Below are positions 12,246 to 24,580 of a stretch of 64,000 bases of DNA, piece after piece (position 1 is the first letter of the stretch; each line of letters starts with the position of its first letter). The stretch comes from Phoebastria nigripes (taxonomy: Eukaryota; Chordata; Aves; Procellariiformes; Diomedeidae): NCBI GenBank assembly GCA_035582835.1, contig JAYKAV010002297.1:895966-959965 (forward strand), written 5' to 3'. A model generated the notes under the pieces. The model was not told the origin of the DNA. It searched no databases and saw only the letters and a program-made list of their open reading frames with translations. Position numbers and translations under genes: made by a program.

Positions 12246-14363
12246 GAAATATTTGAGGTTCTTTGTGTTTTGGAATTTAAAGCCAACATAATTTTTTTTT
12301 TAAAGCACAAACACTAGGGAAAAAAGTGGTTCTTTTTTTTTTTTTCTTCTTTTTCCAATTATTTCAGTTTTAAGCATGAGTTGTTTTATTTCTTGAAAGG
12401 GAAGAAAAATACTCTGCTGCATTCCTGCTTTGTGTGAACACCCGTTAGCCTACACCCGTAACAGGGCAACATGTGTGCAGACATGTATGTCTTCTGGATA
12501 TCACAAGTGGTGCATTAGCCAATTAGATCTGATATCGGATGTGTTACTGATGGATAGTAGGGGTAAACCTCGCTATTTAAAGGAAAATTAAGTACCAACC
12601 CAGTGGTTCTTAGGATTTTGGGATGTGGAGATGTGAATGCTGGGTGGAACTGCTTTTTGCTCACGGGTTGCTTTTGTACCTTGGATGGAAAACTGCAAAG
12701 GGCAGAGTTTGTGTCAATGCAAAAATGAGGATTCAGCTACACAGAAATATTGTTAGCAGTCTGGGATTTTGCTCGATGCCGTGATTTCAGTTGCACGCTG
12801 TTGAAGAGGGGTGCTGCCTGGCTCCCGCTGAAGGTGGTTGCAGCTTTTCTGTAGCTTCCAGTGAAAGCTGGGTCGAGGTCCAAGTATTTTGGAAACTGCG
12901 GTCATAGTTGGCTCTGTGGTTGTTTTGGTTCTGAGTTATTTTTTTGCCTCGGATAAAATTTGAGAAGGTTAATACTTACTAGGAGTGTGGCTGTGCCGCT
13001 GTTAACCCTGAAGTTGGTGATAATGACTTCAGCATTTCTGAAGGGATGGGGTTGGGATGCTAACAATGCATTTAATTACCATATGCAACGAGCAATAAAA
13101 CCATACTAATCAGAAGTTAACGGTGAAAGCTGCATCCATCCTTACAGCTTTCGGCCTGGGAGAACTGGAATTGTGGAAGGGGGGAAGCAGGGCCACGCTC
13201 TCCACGCTTTGCCATCTTCCCTCTCCCCTTTGCGAAGGAGAAGGCAGCTGATCTGTGCCCCTGACCTATTCCACCACATTGTCCCACGCCTCTGCCCGCA
13301 CGTTTTGGCAGGCAAAGGCTGCCAGCTCAGTTGCGGAGCGCTCCTCTTGGTAGTGGGAGAATAGCTGCCCTCCTTTCGCTGACGTACCTAGTGTTGGGTT
13401 TGGGTTTGTTTGCCACCTCAGTTAGAGACCCTGGTGTATATAGTATAAATGGAGTATAATTAAAAGTTATTTTGATTGTTGGGTTTTGGTTTTTTTTTAG
13501 TGACATATGTAAAATGTTCATGCCAATGGTTGACTTGGATATATTTTGGCAAGAAAAGTATTAATGAACCACATTCAATTCTTTAAATACAGTGAAGTAG
13601 TGTATGAGACTCATGTACAAGGGAGGCTGCTCTGTTGAGGATAAATCTGATGTGAATACTGTACAAACCTGCATTGGCCTTTCAGANTCCAATACTAAAT
13701 TACTGCTTTTGCAAAAGTCACATCAAACGTTTTAAAATCCAACTGTAAAATGGAAGTTGTATGGTTTGCAACTTTTCATCAGCCTGAAAAGTAAGTACAA
13801 GCTTTGGTTAAAGCAAAGTACACTCATACACGTTAATAATGGTGTAGTCAAAATATTTATTGAAAAGAAAAGGTAGAATATTTTAAATGTTGCACCTGCC
13901 ATTATATCGTAAAGCACATTCTTCACACCTAACTGCCAGTGCCATTATCAAGTCTGTTTTATAAATGTACATTTCTTCAAACGAAAAAGTGCATAATTAG
14001 AAGTATTATGTTACTGCCATATAGTGATATGAAACATTTTATAATTGCCAATTCATTGTAACTATTATTTATTTAAAAGTGAATTGTAAGAATGCTTTCT
14101 GATCAAATGAACCAGAGTTGTTTTTAAACTGTTCCCATTAGCTTGTTTCTAATGTAGCATAAGCAATGTCCTTGGGTTTGTTTAGAATAATTTTGCCAGT
14201 AGGTGACCAATTCTAACCCTTTTTCCTCCAGTTTAGTCCTTTACCCGTTTTAAAGACGATTTACAGAAGTTTAGTTTTTTGTATGCTAATCTCTGTTAAT
14301 TAAAATGTTTATAAAGTTTATTTTTACCAAAGAGATGCAATTCATTATGACAAAATATTGCAG

Positions 14364-14369
14364 AATAAA
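14364..14369 (+). terminator. FOXN2: Candidate FOXN2 poly(A) signal (AATAAA)
   Basis: Canonical hexamer in the context cagAATAAActttg, followed within about 30 bases by a T/GT-rich stretch. It is the most distal good hexamer before sequence that looks intergenic; another AATAAA lies at 15718-15723. Confidence 0.45.
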
Positions 14370-17300
14370 CTTTGTTTTATAACATCTGTGACTTTTCTGC
14401 CCACATTTTTCATTCAGATGATCAAAGGGGCTTTTCTAAAATAAACAGCATTGCAAACAGAAAGCGCTGTGTTCTCTCTTTATCTACAGACCCTGGTCTC
14501 AGATGGTGCTGCAAGTCCCCAACCTTGCCATTTAAATCTCTTCCACAAGACTTGGGCTAGTGTAAAAAGCCAAATGTGTAATTCATTGTAGGTCTCGGCT
14601 TGGTTAAGACTGTTGCATGCATGTGCAAGTCATCTGTACAATAACAGAACCCTATCAATCCATAGCAGGGTTTGCTTACAGTCAGGTTCATCCATAGCTG
14701 GCCCATAATATTTGAAGAGCACCTTATTAAGGCCAAGATTTCACCCTTCAACCTGGAAGTCGAAGTATGTTTTGACATCTTGGAAATTGCGGAAATACTA
14801 CTGCATACCTTTTGCCTTCCTGTGCAAAACATTTGTTTAAACAGAAATAACTCCAATCTTTTTCTGATGAAACATCTGTGATTATTTACAGTTCTGCATC
14901 CGTATCGCTGCGGCTAAGTTGCTTGTATGATACTCAAAGACCACCAGTGTAGTACAGGACAGGTAGTATAAAAAATGTGTCCCTAGATAAAGCTGCATAG
15001 GTCGTTTGGTATTTTTTCAGTATTTACTTTTCTTTAGATATGATTTACGGCATCTGTTGGGTCTTTATACATAAGGCCTTATGGAAAGCACACAGGTGGG
15101 AACACTCCCCTCTTCATTAGCAGGAATGAAATACTCCCCATCCCACTTTCCACTTGCCTCAGCTTGCTGTGCCTGGGCCAGCTTTCCCCTCAAGTGCAGG
15201 CACACNCATGCGCCCTTCCAGTGCCTGAGAGGCAGAAGTACCAGAGGAGGGAAACAAGATATGACATGATGCTTATCTCTCTTAAAAGCAGACTTTGGTC
15301 CATCTCTTCTGTTTTTATTTTTCTAACCTACTAGTATCACTGAGTTAAGTAAGTTTCCTCTGTAGGATCTGATGGAAATACAGTTTCTTTTGCAATACTT
15401 GAAGTGATACGGTAGATTTTAACAAAGGCTTGCCTTCATCACCGTATCATACAATATTTAAATCACAAATTACAGAATATATATGCACTATTAATATCTT
15501 TGATTTAGTGTTCATCTTATACTGATATGAGAACAAATGCTCTAATTAGTTTGGACAAAATCACAGCTATGTATCATATGTTAATGATATCTTTCTAACT
15601 GTTATTCACTATATTGTGCTAAGAGAACCTTAAGTTCGTTGTTAAATTTCCCACGAGTGTTTTCCTCTGTTACGACTTTGCTGGAAATTAGCTTCTGTAT
15701 GGAGCCACAACTCTCGAAATAAAGCATTAACTGAAGCAATTACCCTCTTACACCAGCTGTATTTTAAGGACATTTGTTAAGGAAATACTTAATAGTTCAG
15801 ATTTATTTTGCAAAAATGGCTGTCTAAATTTGACACAGAATATGGTTATACTTTCACAGATCTTGAGCTTCCAGATACCTGTAAGTGTTCTTAGTTTGAG
15901 TAGTCTGAGTAAATATACGATCTGGCATGCTTAGAGGTAATCGCATATGAGTATTAGTCCAGCAATGTTCCTGTGAACTTTCCCAGCATATTTGGACATA
16001 GAAACCCTCTTCCCTGTTTTTACCTGCGAGAGTCGTTCTCGCACCTGAGACGGCAAAGCAATATCACCTCTGCTCGAATTTTGAGTCTTCAGATCAGCTG
16101 GGTTTCTTGTTCTCCCTTTTCTTCCAGAATGCTCTCCTGAAAGCTATCTGCTCTTACAGTTATGAACTACTTACAGCTAAAGTAAGATTATTAACTACCC
16201 TCTGCCAGCGTTAGTTTAAACAGCTCTTCGTTAAACATCAGAGTGTTTGTTTTCCTATTGCATCAGTACAAAAGCAATCATTTCCCTCCTTAGGCTCTTG
16301 ACTTATTAAACAAACCCAGATTATTTGGTTTCCGTTTGGAAGACATGATCTTTATTCCTCTTAACTGCTTTCTGTACATCAATCCCAGTTTGAATTCAGC
16401 CTGCTGGCATGTGCACAAGAAGAGCTACAGACACTCGTACAGTGCTGGTGCTTTTTGTAACCTGGCCTTAATACCTTCCCTGACTTTGCAGCACCACTCT
16501 TGCCTGGCATGTCCTAGGCTTGACATGGCCTTTACCACGGTCACATACAGTTGACTAATCCTGTTATCAACTAGTATGTCCATGTCTTTGCTCTCTTCCC
16601 GTCGCTGCCAGTGAGGCCCCCCCAGTCGGCAGAAAAAGTTGATAGTTCGTGACCTGGAACTTGATTTAATGAGATCTGTCCTGATCCTGACTCTTCATGA
16701 TCTTTCCAGGTAACCTTCCTGCTCACCAGGAACTGCCTTTTGGCACAGCCTGTCCAAATAAAGGAAGAAGGACAAGGTTTTGTCAGCCATGATATGTATT
16801 TCATCAATCCATGTTGCCGTTCAGCTCATTTTGCAGTTATCTACAGGGCTGAGGTTTTTTTGTTTAAAACAGTGAGGACATATCAAAGGTGTCTTTGCCT
16901 CCTGTCTTAATAGGAGGTGCTACATTTGCCATTGTCGCACTTCATTTGAGTCATCGGAATGACTACCCTCAACCAAGTACTTGTCTGTACTCTTTCAACA
17001 TTCAGAGAAGGACATCCAGTTTCTTAAAACCAGGTATGTCTACCTGAGTGTTGCTTTTATGCCGTTTGCCGTAATCTCCATTTCCATAGTATCTTGACTT
17101 TCCAAGCCCTAATGGGCAGCATACTAGATTGGACTGAATACCTAATTTCTGCATCCATTCCGAAGACGCTGGTAGCAGTTAAGCACTTGGGTATCTTCAT
17201 GCCTAGAGATGCAGGTTGGTCCCTATCAGACCAACCTCCGAAGCACTGATGTGCTTATGTGCTTTGCAGGTGGCAGGCAGGTGTTCAGAATAATCTCTGT

Positions 17301-17947
17301 AGGTGCCTATATCAACCTTTACACAGCATCACTTTTAAAAATAGATTTCATGCCTCAAAGGCTTTTTTTGATTTAATTAACTTGGTATCTTGGTTTCTTA
17401 CTAAGATCCAGTAGGTTCCCAGTTGTTTTAAATGCTAAAATTAGCTCAGCAAACTAAATTTTCAGTTATTTTCAGTAAGGGTACATTTTATTCTCTCTCA
17501 TAAGCTTTCTGCGTGTTTTCCGAACTGCTGGTGGAGGTTTCCATGCTCTGAATACACAGTCAGACCTCCACAAATTACAGGCATTTTGCTTTTCTTTTGG
17601 CTCTGAGTAATTCGAAAAGATTAAAAATCCACCTGTTGAGTTTGACTATGGTGTGCTGGCTGAAATGACCTGCTGTTTCGTGCAGACTCTGCGAGCCCTT
17701 CCGCGGGGCAGGTAAGCTGTAGGCAGAGCTGAGCCATTCAAAAGAAAAGATGTTTCCTTAAATCTCCGAGTGGCTACACAAATCTGGGTATTAACTCGAG
17801 TGTGATCATGTTGTATGCTACCTTAAAAAAATGATGCCGCCGTGCTGCNTGATGTCACCTTGACCCAATCATAACCCATTTTCTGTGAGCATAATGTTAA
17901 CTCCCCAGAGAAGCATCTGCTGAGTGACAGCAGCATCCCATGCAGCC

Positions 17948-17960
17948 GTTGCTAAGCAAC
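17948..17960. promoter_or_regulatory. Perfect palindromic X-box (RFX-type site)
   Basis: GTTGCTAAGCAAC is a perfect 13-bp inverted repeat and fits the X-box consensus GTNRCC-(0-3 N)-RGYAAC closely. It lies in non-coding DNA about 6.6 kb upstream of the PPP1R21 start. RFX binding and enhancer function are inferred from the motif alone. Confidence 0.45.
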
Positions 17961-18650
17961 AAGATTCGGCTTTCAGCAGGATCTAATTTTAAAGTATTTA
18001 ACCCTAGATCTGTCAAGGCTCATTATTTCCGATGTGGTTGTTAATCCCTACTTGTTGGTGTCCAACTTTGCAAATACCCTGGTTCTGGTAGCATTGCTGT
18101 TTTATTTATCATATATAGTGGCTCATAATGAGGAGAAGCATAAGCACCCCGGGTAGATCTTGATACCAAATTTCATTTTAGTGCTGATCTATACACAGAA
18201 ATATGGGATGCAATTAGAGGTGGAAAATAGCGCGTTGTCATTCTGTGAATCTTCCTTTCTTTGCTGGCTCGCACAAGTGGCTTGCACCTACTCTCTCTCT
18301 AAGGAATGTTGGTTTTCAAATGAATGAATGCTTATGGATGGGTAGCTAGCAGTAACAATTAAGCTTCAATTTTTAGTAATATTATGTGTCNTCTTACTTC
18401 TAGCTGAATTTCATCTAGGTTAAGAAGCTTATCTTCTTATCTAAAACCATTCCAATAAACTGCTGTCATTTTGAAATTTAGCGGGTTTTTAATAGTTGGA
18501 AAACTTTTAACTCTTTTAAATCATTACATAGAATATTTACAGATCATGATGAAGTTCTACAGAGGTTTTTGGGGTTTTTTTGTAAATAGTTTTCGACATC
18601 TTATTTCTTTCTGAAGTGTAGAGGCCTGGAAGCCTACTCCCATATTTTAC

Positions 18651-18668
18651 AAAAAAAAAAAAAAAAAA
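18651..18668. repeat. Poly-A run
   Basis: Eighteen A in a row; a second A-run of 19 lies at 18879-18897. I saw no retrotransposed gene body next to either. Confidence 0.85.
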
Positions 18669-19820
18669 TTTCTGACCAACTGTGTCATTCCTTGATTAAT
18701 TACTATACATGTCCCTGTAAGTGCACTCAAGTTCACTGCTAGCTTCTTAAAGGTATGTGATATTTCACTCAGCTGAAATAATGCTGCTTTTGCTGGTCAG
18801 CATCATAACCACACAAAAAGAAAAAAAGAAAAAACACTGAGAACTGCACAAAAAAACCTGTGAAATGTAATAAAATGCAAAAAAAAAAAAAAAAAAATTG
18901 GACCATTCATATTTTTAAAAATGCTAATATAGTCTGTCTCAGCCTCGTAATCTCCACCTAAGATCCTTCCTTCCTCCTTGTTAGGATTCAAAACTGACAC
19001 TGCTTTGCTCCTCATGCTTTTTCTCCTTTCCAGTTCGTACTAATCCGCAAAGACAAACCTGTCTCCGCCAAAGCACTTCTTCCAGCAGTCAATTTGATCG
19101 TAATACTCCCCTGCTGCCTTTCGATCCTCCCGGGGCGTCCCCCCCTTCCGCTGCTTCAAGTTCACGTTTCCCATCGCCGGGCTTGCGATGAACAAGTAAC
19201 TGTTTATCGCCTTCTCCTTCTGTATGGCGTGTTGTGCCTTCTCCCTGTGCTCTGTTGGCGAGGAACCCTGCCCCACGTCTCCTTCATCCCTCTTCTTTTC
19301 CCACGACAGTCTTTACACACCAAAGACCTGGCTTTAGCTCATTCCAAAAGTCCAAATTATTTCTGGAGGTGCCACAATCTTTTTAAAAATAAAAACGCTC
19401 ATGAACAGGAATAGTTCTGATTAAAATGTTTCCTAAGCTACTGGTAAATCTGCCAGATCCCTCTCCTTTCTCTGCTCATGTGCCTGTCTCTGGAGATTTG
19501 AGAAAATTAAGACAAGCCCATGCCATCTTTGCTGCAGGTAACAGCTCCTGGTTTGTTGATGTTACTCACATGGGTGAGTCAGGACTTCTTTCAAAGGCTT
19601 GCAGGTCTGTGTCCACAACTGGTGTACGTGAAAGAGCATCCACTTCTCGTTGTACAATCTTCATAGCGCTCCTTCTCAATTNAGTCTTTTATCTTTCTCT
19701 ATGAAATCAGACAATTTGTCTCTTGGGATTTAATGTACATTGCTTTTCTTTCTCCAGCAAACGTGCAAGACTGTAGAATCTGAGTGGAGGCAGTCTTAGC
19801 TGGGCCAACGTTTCTCAGCT

Positions 19821-19985
19821 ATGGCCCCTGCAAGTGCGAAGAGAAGCAGGAAACGAGGCTGTAGAAGATGTGTTGACCTCCAACAAAAGATGGCTGAGCT
19901 AGGGAAGAGGTTTCATTTTCCTGGAAGAGGGGGAATTCCGCATTCAAAAAAAATGGAAGAAACAAACTATTTCAGCTGTTACTAA
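19821..19985 (+). other. Small basic ORF, possible LINE ORF1 remnant
   Basis: A 54-codon open frame from ATG at 19821 to TAA at 19983-19985. It begins MAPASAKRSRKRGCRRC and continues VDLQQKMAELGKRF. A basic stretch, a CxxC-like pair (C-R-R-C) and a short amphipathic helix are the layout I associate with the N-terminus of avian CR1 ORF1, but the match is weak. It could equally be chance. No nearby CR1 3' sequence supports it. Confidence 0.25.
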
Positions 19986-22900
19986 GTTCTGCTGTTTTAT
20001 GGAGCGAGTATCAGTAAGGATTTGCTGTGAAGATACAGAAGTTGCTGCTGTGGCACCAAGGGCTGGTATGAGTTGTACCCAAGTGGAACGTGAGCTGCAA
20101 AGTCAACTCTGAATTATCACAGGCAGCTGCCTGCTCAGTTTTTCCATCTTCTTGTTCTCAGCAATTTCTTCTTACACAAAGGCACCACTCCCCCGGCCAT
20201 GCACACACCCTACAGATGACTCAAGCTATTTATCCTATGGGCTGGGAAGGGACGCGAGAGACAGAGAGACTTGTTTTCATTTCTATTTTTAAATGGTACG
20301 GAAGCACTGAAATTATGATAATGAAGACTACAAATAATTAAAAGAAACTGTTCTGTGAAGTGCATATCTGTACATGCATATACTTTTTTTTTGAGTGCTG
20401 GCNCTTTTTTCTTTTATCAGAACAATCAGATTTTGAAAGAGGTGAAAGGTTATGTATAACAAACGGTTTGTTACAGAGTCACCATGAGAAATAACGAGCA
20501 CATATCGTGAGCACATATCCTGCTGTTCATACTTGCCGTTGCTAGGATAACAGAAACAAAACACCAGTTTAGGGTGTTTGCAGCTTCCGAGGATGTGATT
20601 TATGCATTGCTTGTGATAGTCTGATGACTGAAGATGGCTCCCTTCCAATCATTTTTGAATTTTTTCCGGATCTTAGAAACCCTTTTGTTGTGAATACTTA
20701 TAAGCATGTAAGTGATGACAATGAAGTTTATTTTCCTAAAGCACAGAAAACATCCTGGATGATTCAAAATATATTCTTTGTTTATTTCTCTACCTGCACC
20801 TATTCACAGGGTATGTGAGTACAAGTTCTGACTAATTGGACAGAGGGGAAGGCACTGTTTGAGCCAGGAAGGGAGGATAAATGAGCTTGAAAATAGAACA
20901 TATTGAAACAATCACTGTAATTCTTAAATAAATTATTTGTCTTGAGACAGCATCTAAAATTCAACACCCATTATCCTAGCTGCTGAGCATAGACATAAGA
21001 AAAGGACAGCCTCTGTTCCACTGTATATCCTTTGCTCTCCATTCTCCCCCATGAAAGCCAACAAGACAAGCAAAAATGTTATGACCCTTGTAAGGGATTT
21101 CTTTGCTTAACACATCATGTTTTAGCTTGCATTAAGTTCTGCTGCCGTAACGTGTACTTATATTCATGTGGGTGGATTTGCAGAAGGTAGTAGTTTGGGG
21201 GGTCCTGTGGCAACTACCCCACACTGCTTGGCATTCCACTCACTTGACCTCTCTCGCTCTGAACTTCGGATGACAGGATCAGTCCTTTGCAATTACATAC
21301 TGAGTCACTGACAAGAAGCATTACGACACCACGCTGCAGCAGCANGCATTGTGCGCCTCTCCGGTGCAGTGGTTGGACGACCTTGCTTTCTAGGGAGAGA
21401 TGAGTATTAAGAAAGTGCTTGCAAGGAAACAACACAATAAAGACATTTTTTCACAGCTGAAAGTAGGGGAAGCAGCACTGCAGCTGCAATGACAAATCAA
21501 AAGGATGAATCTGAGAATTTCCTATGAGAAAGTTAAAAAAACCCAAACAAACAAGCCACCTAACTTTTGTTACCTCTATGTTTGGGGAACTTTGACTCAA
21601 GCTGTTCACAACGTACCACCATGGCACGGTGATAAATTACAACATTATATGTTCCTAGCATTATAGGGACTCCAGGATCCATGAGAAACTGGGTAAGAGA
21701 CAGGACCACTTTAAAATACAAGAGGCTGGCCTGATGCTTAAAATACACTGAAGTAGAGCTGTTCTGATGAGCCTAAAAATCCTGCAGTCAGCTCTCAGCC
21801 TTACAGCCTTTAAGCAGTAAAAGTACCTATCTTTTGATTCACTCCAACCAGTTGTGTTTTAAGAAACTGGTGTTACCTCCTATGATAAATGCCCTATATA
21901 ATATACGTTTGGTTCTTGCCATTCTGGATGGATGCAGGCAAATAAATTCTGTGTTCCTCCACGCTGAATGCTAGCTGCCCAGTCAGAAACACCGTTGCTG
22001 TCAGTGGGAAAGCTATTCATTCTCCTACAACTAGGCACTGTAATTCCCTCAGCTCCCTTTCCCAGCTTTCAGCTGTGAAACCTCTCTGCCAGCATTCACT
22101 GCACCAGATACAAGGAGAAAATTTTATCACAAAAGCATCTTTGAACACAGCACAAACCGGGAGTACTATATTTTGCAAAGTATGTTCAAAGCATTTCAAT
22201 CTAACATTTCATGAAAGACATATCCTAGAAAATGCAAACCTAAAAATACAGGCTTAGAATCAATTGCAAAGGTTTTTAATGATGTTCCAGTATAAAATTT
22301 ACTGCACTGACATGTGAGGCCATACCATGCAAGGTATGTTGCTGTTAACCCTGGTGTGCTGAATGNCAATTGCAAATTCCATTTACTTCGTTAAGAACTT
22401 CTGTAGGGAATACAAAACGGACTGGAAGGAGTAGTCTATCATGGCTCTAATGTTAAAAACTAGAGCTTCCTTATTTCTTACTCCAGTATTGCTATTTAAG
22501 CTCTTCTGGTCGTGCAGAACAGCAGCAAGATCATTTGGATGAATAGTGACAATCTGTTTTGCTTTCTTCCCCTTTTAGACCTCCTAAAAATGTGCAGTCT
22601 GTTCTTGGCAATATGGATCAGCGACGTGTCCTCCAACATTAAGACTTCCTGTGGAGATACAAACATATTTACTAATCTGGCCACCATATCATATTTAGTG
22701 CTTGCCAACTCCACTACTGTGATAAGCAAAAGAATAGCACACTCCATCAAAGCCTCAAGACTAAGGAAAAGGATTAGCTTCCATTACAGGCACCTACTAC
22801 CTACTCCTGCTTAAGGGAAACAAAGAAAAAAGGAGGTAAGAAAATGATGATTTAGCATCTTAGCACTACCTACTAGTGAGGAAAGGCTATGAAGACACCA

Positions 22901-24255
22901 TGCTGAAATCAAGTGGAAAAAAATGATAACATGGAAACTGAACAAAAATAATAATTTGCTGTTACATCTCTATCCTAGACCAGGAAGCCGTTAACCTGCA
23001 AATCACCAGATGCTCAGCAGATACTGGTGAAGTATCATCACATTTTTGCCTTATTATTATTCTTTTCCTTACACATCTGTTTCCAGTCATTTTCAGAAAC
23101 AAAATCCTGCATTGGCTGGATATCTGGCAGGACCAAATACACCTATTATGATGTCTTCAGATTCTGCTTAAAGAGTGCTGATGGTATATACACATTTAAA
23201 TGTTTGGCAAATCTGAGGAAAAAGAAGAAGAAAATAGGAGATAATTAGCACAGTCTAAGCAATCTCTGAAGGAGGATGGCTGAATGGTGGAGAAGCTGAA
23301 AGGCGGCTCTGAAAAAAAGGGACCTACAGACTGGAGGCAGCAGAGAAGGCTCCCCCCCNGGGAACCACAGGGTGCAGATACTCAAAATGACCCCCGAGAC
23401 TGTGAAATTCGAGTTTCTGCAGCTTGAGAGGAAACTGACGGCACTGCAGTAACACATGGTTTACCCTTGTTCCCCTTCCTTAGGATACAATGGCACTGAA
23501 GGTTGAATGCAGCAGGAAGAGCCAAGTGCTGGCACCGACTAATCCCACCTCTGCCACTCACTTGTTGCGAACCATGACAAATTACTTAACGGCCTTTTGT
23601 TTCATTTCTTCACCTATGGATCTGCAAAAGAATGTATTTGCCTCAGTTTCTGTGGGTATTACGTGTATGATGTTAGACCACAGCTGCAGTGCACTCTGAA
23701 GGAGCAACGCATGACGCTCCGTCCTGCAGGCCTCCTTCCCTCGCAGGCCCCACGCCTGTCCCTCTCCCCCGGCAACACACCCCAAGCTCAGGCTCCGCCG
23801 GGCGCCGTCTGAGGAGCAGGCCCTCAAGGAACCGCCCTCAAACATCGGCGCCGGGACCGCCCGGGCCTCTGCGGCCCGGGGTGACCGCGCCCCGCCGCCG
23901 CTGCGCGCCCCGCTGCCGCAGGCCCGGGCCCGGGGCTCCCTCTAGCGACAGCCCTGCCTCGGGCGGGGAGCCGCGGGACCGGGCCCGGCACTCTGCCCAG
24001 GCAGGGGACGGCGCCGGGGCACCGCCCGCCGCTGCCCGCGTCGCGATCCGCCGACATGACCCCCCCCCCGCCCGCCGCCTGCGGCCTCCCCGCCCCCGCC
24101 CCCCCGGGCAGACCTGGCCTCCCTGCCCCGGCCCTCGCGGGTGGACCTGGCCTCCCCGCCCCCGCCCCGGGGCGGACGCTGCTCCCGCGCGCGGCCGATG
24201 CTTTTTGGGCGGGGTGGGGCGCCGTAGCCTCGAGGCCGCGCAGGGCCCAGCGGCT

Positions 24256-24269
24256 GTTACTACGGCAAC
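24256..24269. promoter_or_regulatory. PPP1R21: RFX X-box-like motif
   Basis: GTTACTACGGCAAC has both X-box half-sites (GTTAC and GGCAAC) with a short spacer and one departure from consensus. It sits about 265 bases upstream of the start codon, a usual position for a functional X-box. Confidence 0.4.
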
Positions 24270-24296
24270 AGAGGCGGCTGTGATCGCCTCACTGGC

Positions 24297-24306
24297 GTCA
24301 CGTGGC
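24297..24306. promoter_or_regulatory. PPP1R21: CACGTG E-box (CLEAR/USF-like)
   Basis: GTCACGTGGC contains a perfect CACGTG palindrome with a 5' GT flank, the form bound by USF and by MITF/TFEB-family factors (CLEAR core GTCACGTGAC). It differs from the ideal CLEAR core at one base. Binding is inferred. Confidence 0.45.
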
Positions 24307-24345
24307 CCGGCCCGCCCCCGCCTTTGCGGCCCCGCCCTCCTCCGT

Positions 24346-24380
24346 GCCGCCATCTTGGAAGTTGCGTCAAGATGGTGGCG
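24346..24380. promoter_or_regulatory. PPP1R21: Paired inverted YY1 motifs
   Basis: GCCGCCATCTTGG is followed ten bases later by its near reverse complement CAAGATGGTGGCG. Each fits the YY1 core (CCATCTTG and CAAGATGG) and the two form an inverted pair. Confidence 0.6.
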
Positions 24381-24520
24381 CCGGCGACTTAAGCTCCGTC
24401 CTCCCTCCCCTCGGCGTGGTGGCGTCATCGTGCTCCCGCCGCCTGAACGCGGAAGTGCGTCTTGCCTTCGCGGGCGTGCGGAGCCGGCGGCTGCGTTAGC
24501 GCCGAGCCGGCGGTGGGGGG

Positions 24521-24580
24521 ATGGCGGCCGCCGCGGAGCTGCAGGGGAAGTACCAGAAGCTGGCTCAGGAGTACTCCAAG
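24521..24580 (+). CDS. PPP1R21: PPP1R21 exon 1 (coding part)
   Basis: Residues 1-20, MAAAAELQGKYQKLAQEYSK; donor AAG|gtatca, phase 0. It lies inside the CpG island. Intron 1 (24581-27685, 3.1 kb) follows; it starts GC-rich and becomes AT-rich, and I recognise no feature in it. Confidence 0.97.

Larger units (their letters stand above)
10214..14385 (+). other. FOXN2: Probable FOXN2 3' UTR
   Basis: About 4.2 kb of AT-rich sequence without coding potential follows the stop. AATAAA hexamers occur near 11557, 13094 and 14364. The last lies after a dense AT-rich stretch (13690-14360) and before a T/GT-rich segment, so I chose it as the distal end. The 3' end is inferred only from the hexamer; the earlier hexamers could give shorter transcripts. 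An ancient palindromic repeat lies within it at about 12178-12245. Confidence 0.55.
14386..23700. other. Intergenic region between FOXN2 and PPP1R21
   Basis: About 9.3 kb with no gene I can support. It contains A-runs (18651-18668, 18879-18897), a palindromic X-box (17948-17960), a 54-codon basic ORF with a CxxC (19821-19985) and scattered single Ns. Open frames of 60-106 codons occur on both strands, but none shows a recognisable domain or splice-consistent neighbours. Confidence 0.7.
24240..24520 (+). promoter_or_regulatory. PPP1R21: PPP1R21 core promoter and 5' UTR region
   Basis: There is no TATA box. Motifs in order: RFX-like GTTACTACGGCAAC (24256-24269), E-box GTCACGTGGC (24297-24306), YY1 GCCGCCATCTTGG (24346-24358), inverted YY1 CAAGATGGTGGCG (24368-24380), a CGTCA half-CRE (24423-24427) and an ETS-type GCGGAAGTGCG (24449-24459). 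This is typical of a housekeeping CpG promoter with YY1 near the start site. I place the start site somewhere in 24340-24460 by inference; it is not visible directly. Confidence 0.65.

Noticed and set aside
19040..19414. Overlapping 78- and 106-codon frames on opposite strands in the intergenic region
   Set aside because: Neither resembles a known protein. Local GC content is enough to leave both strands open.
22496..22750. An antisense 84-codon frame with a protein-like look (ARLVNMFVSPQEVLML)
   Set aside because: It overlaps an equally long frame on the + strand, matches no family I know, and has no supporting exon nearby.
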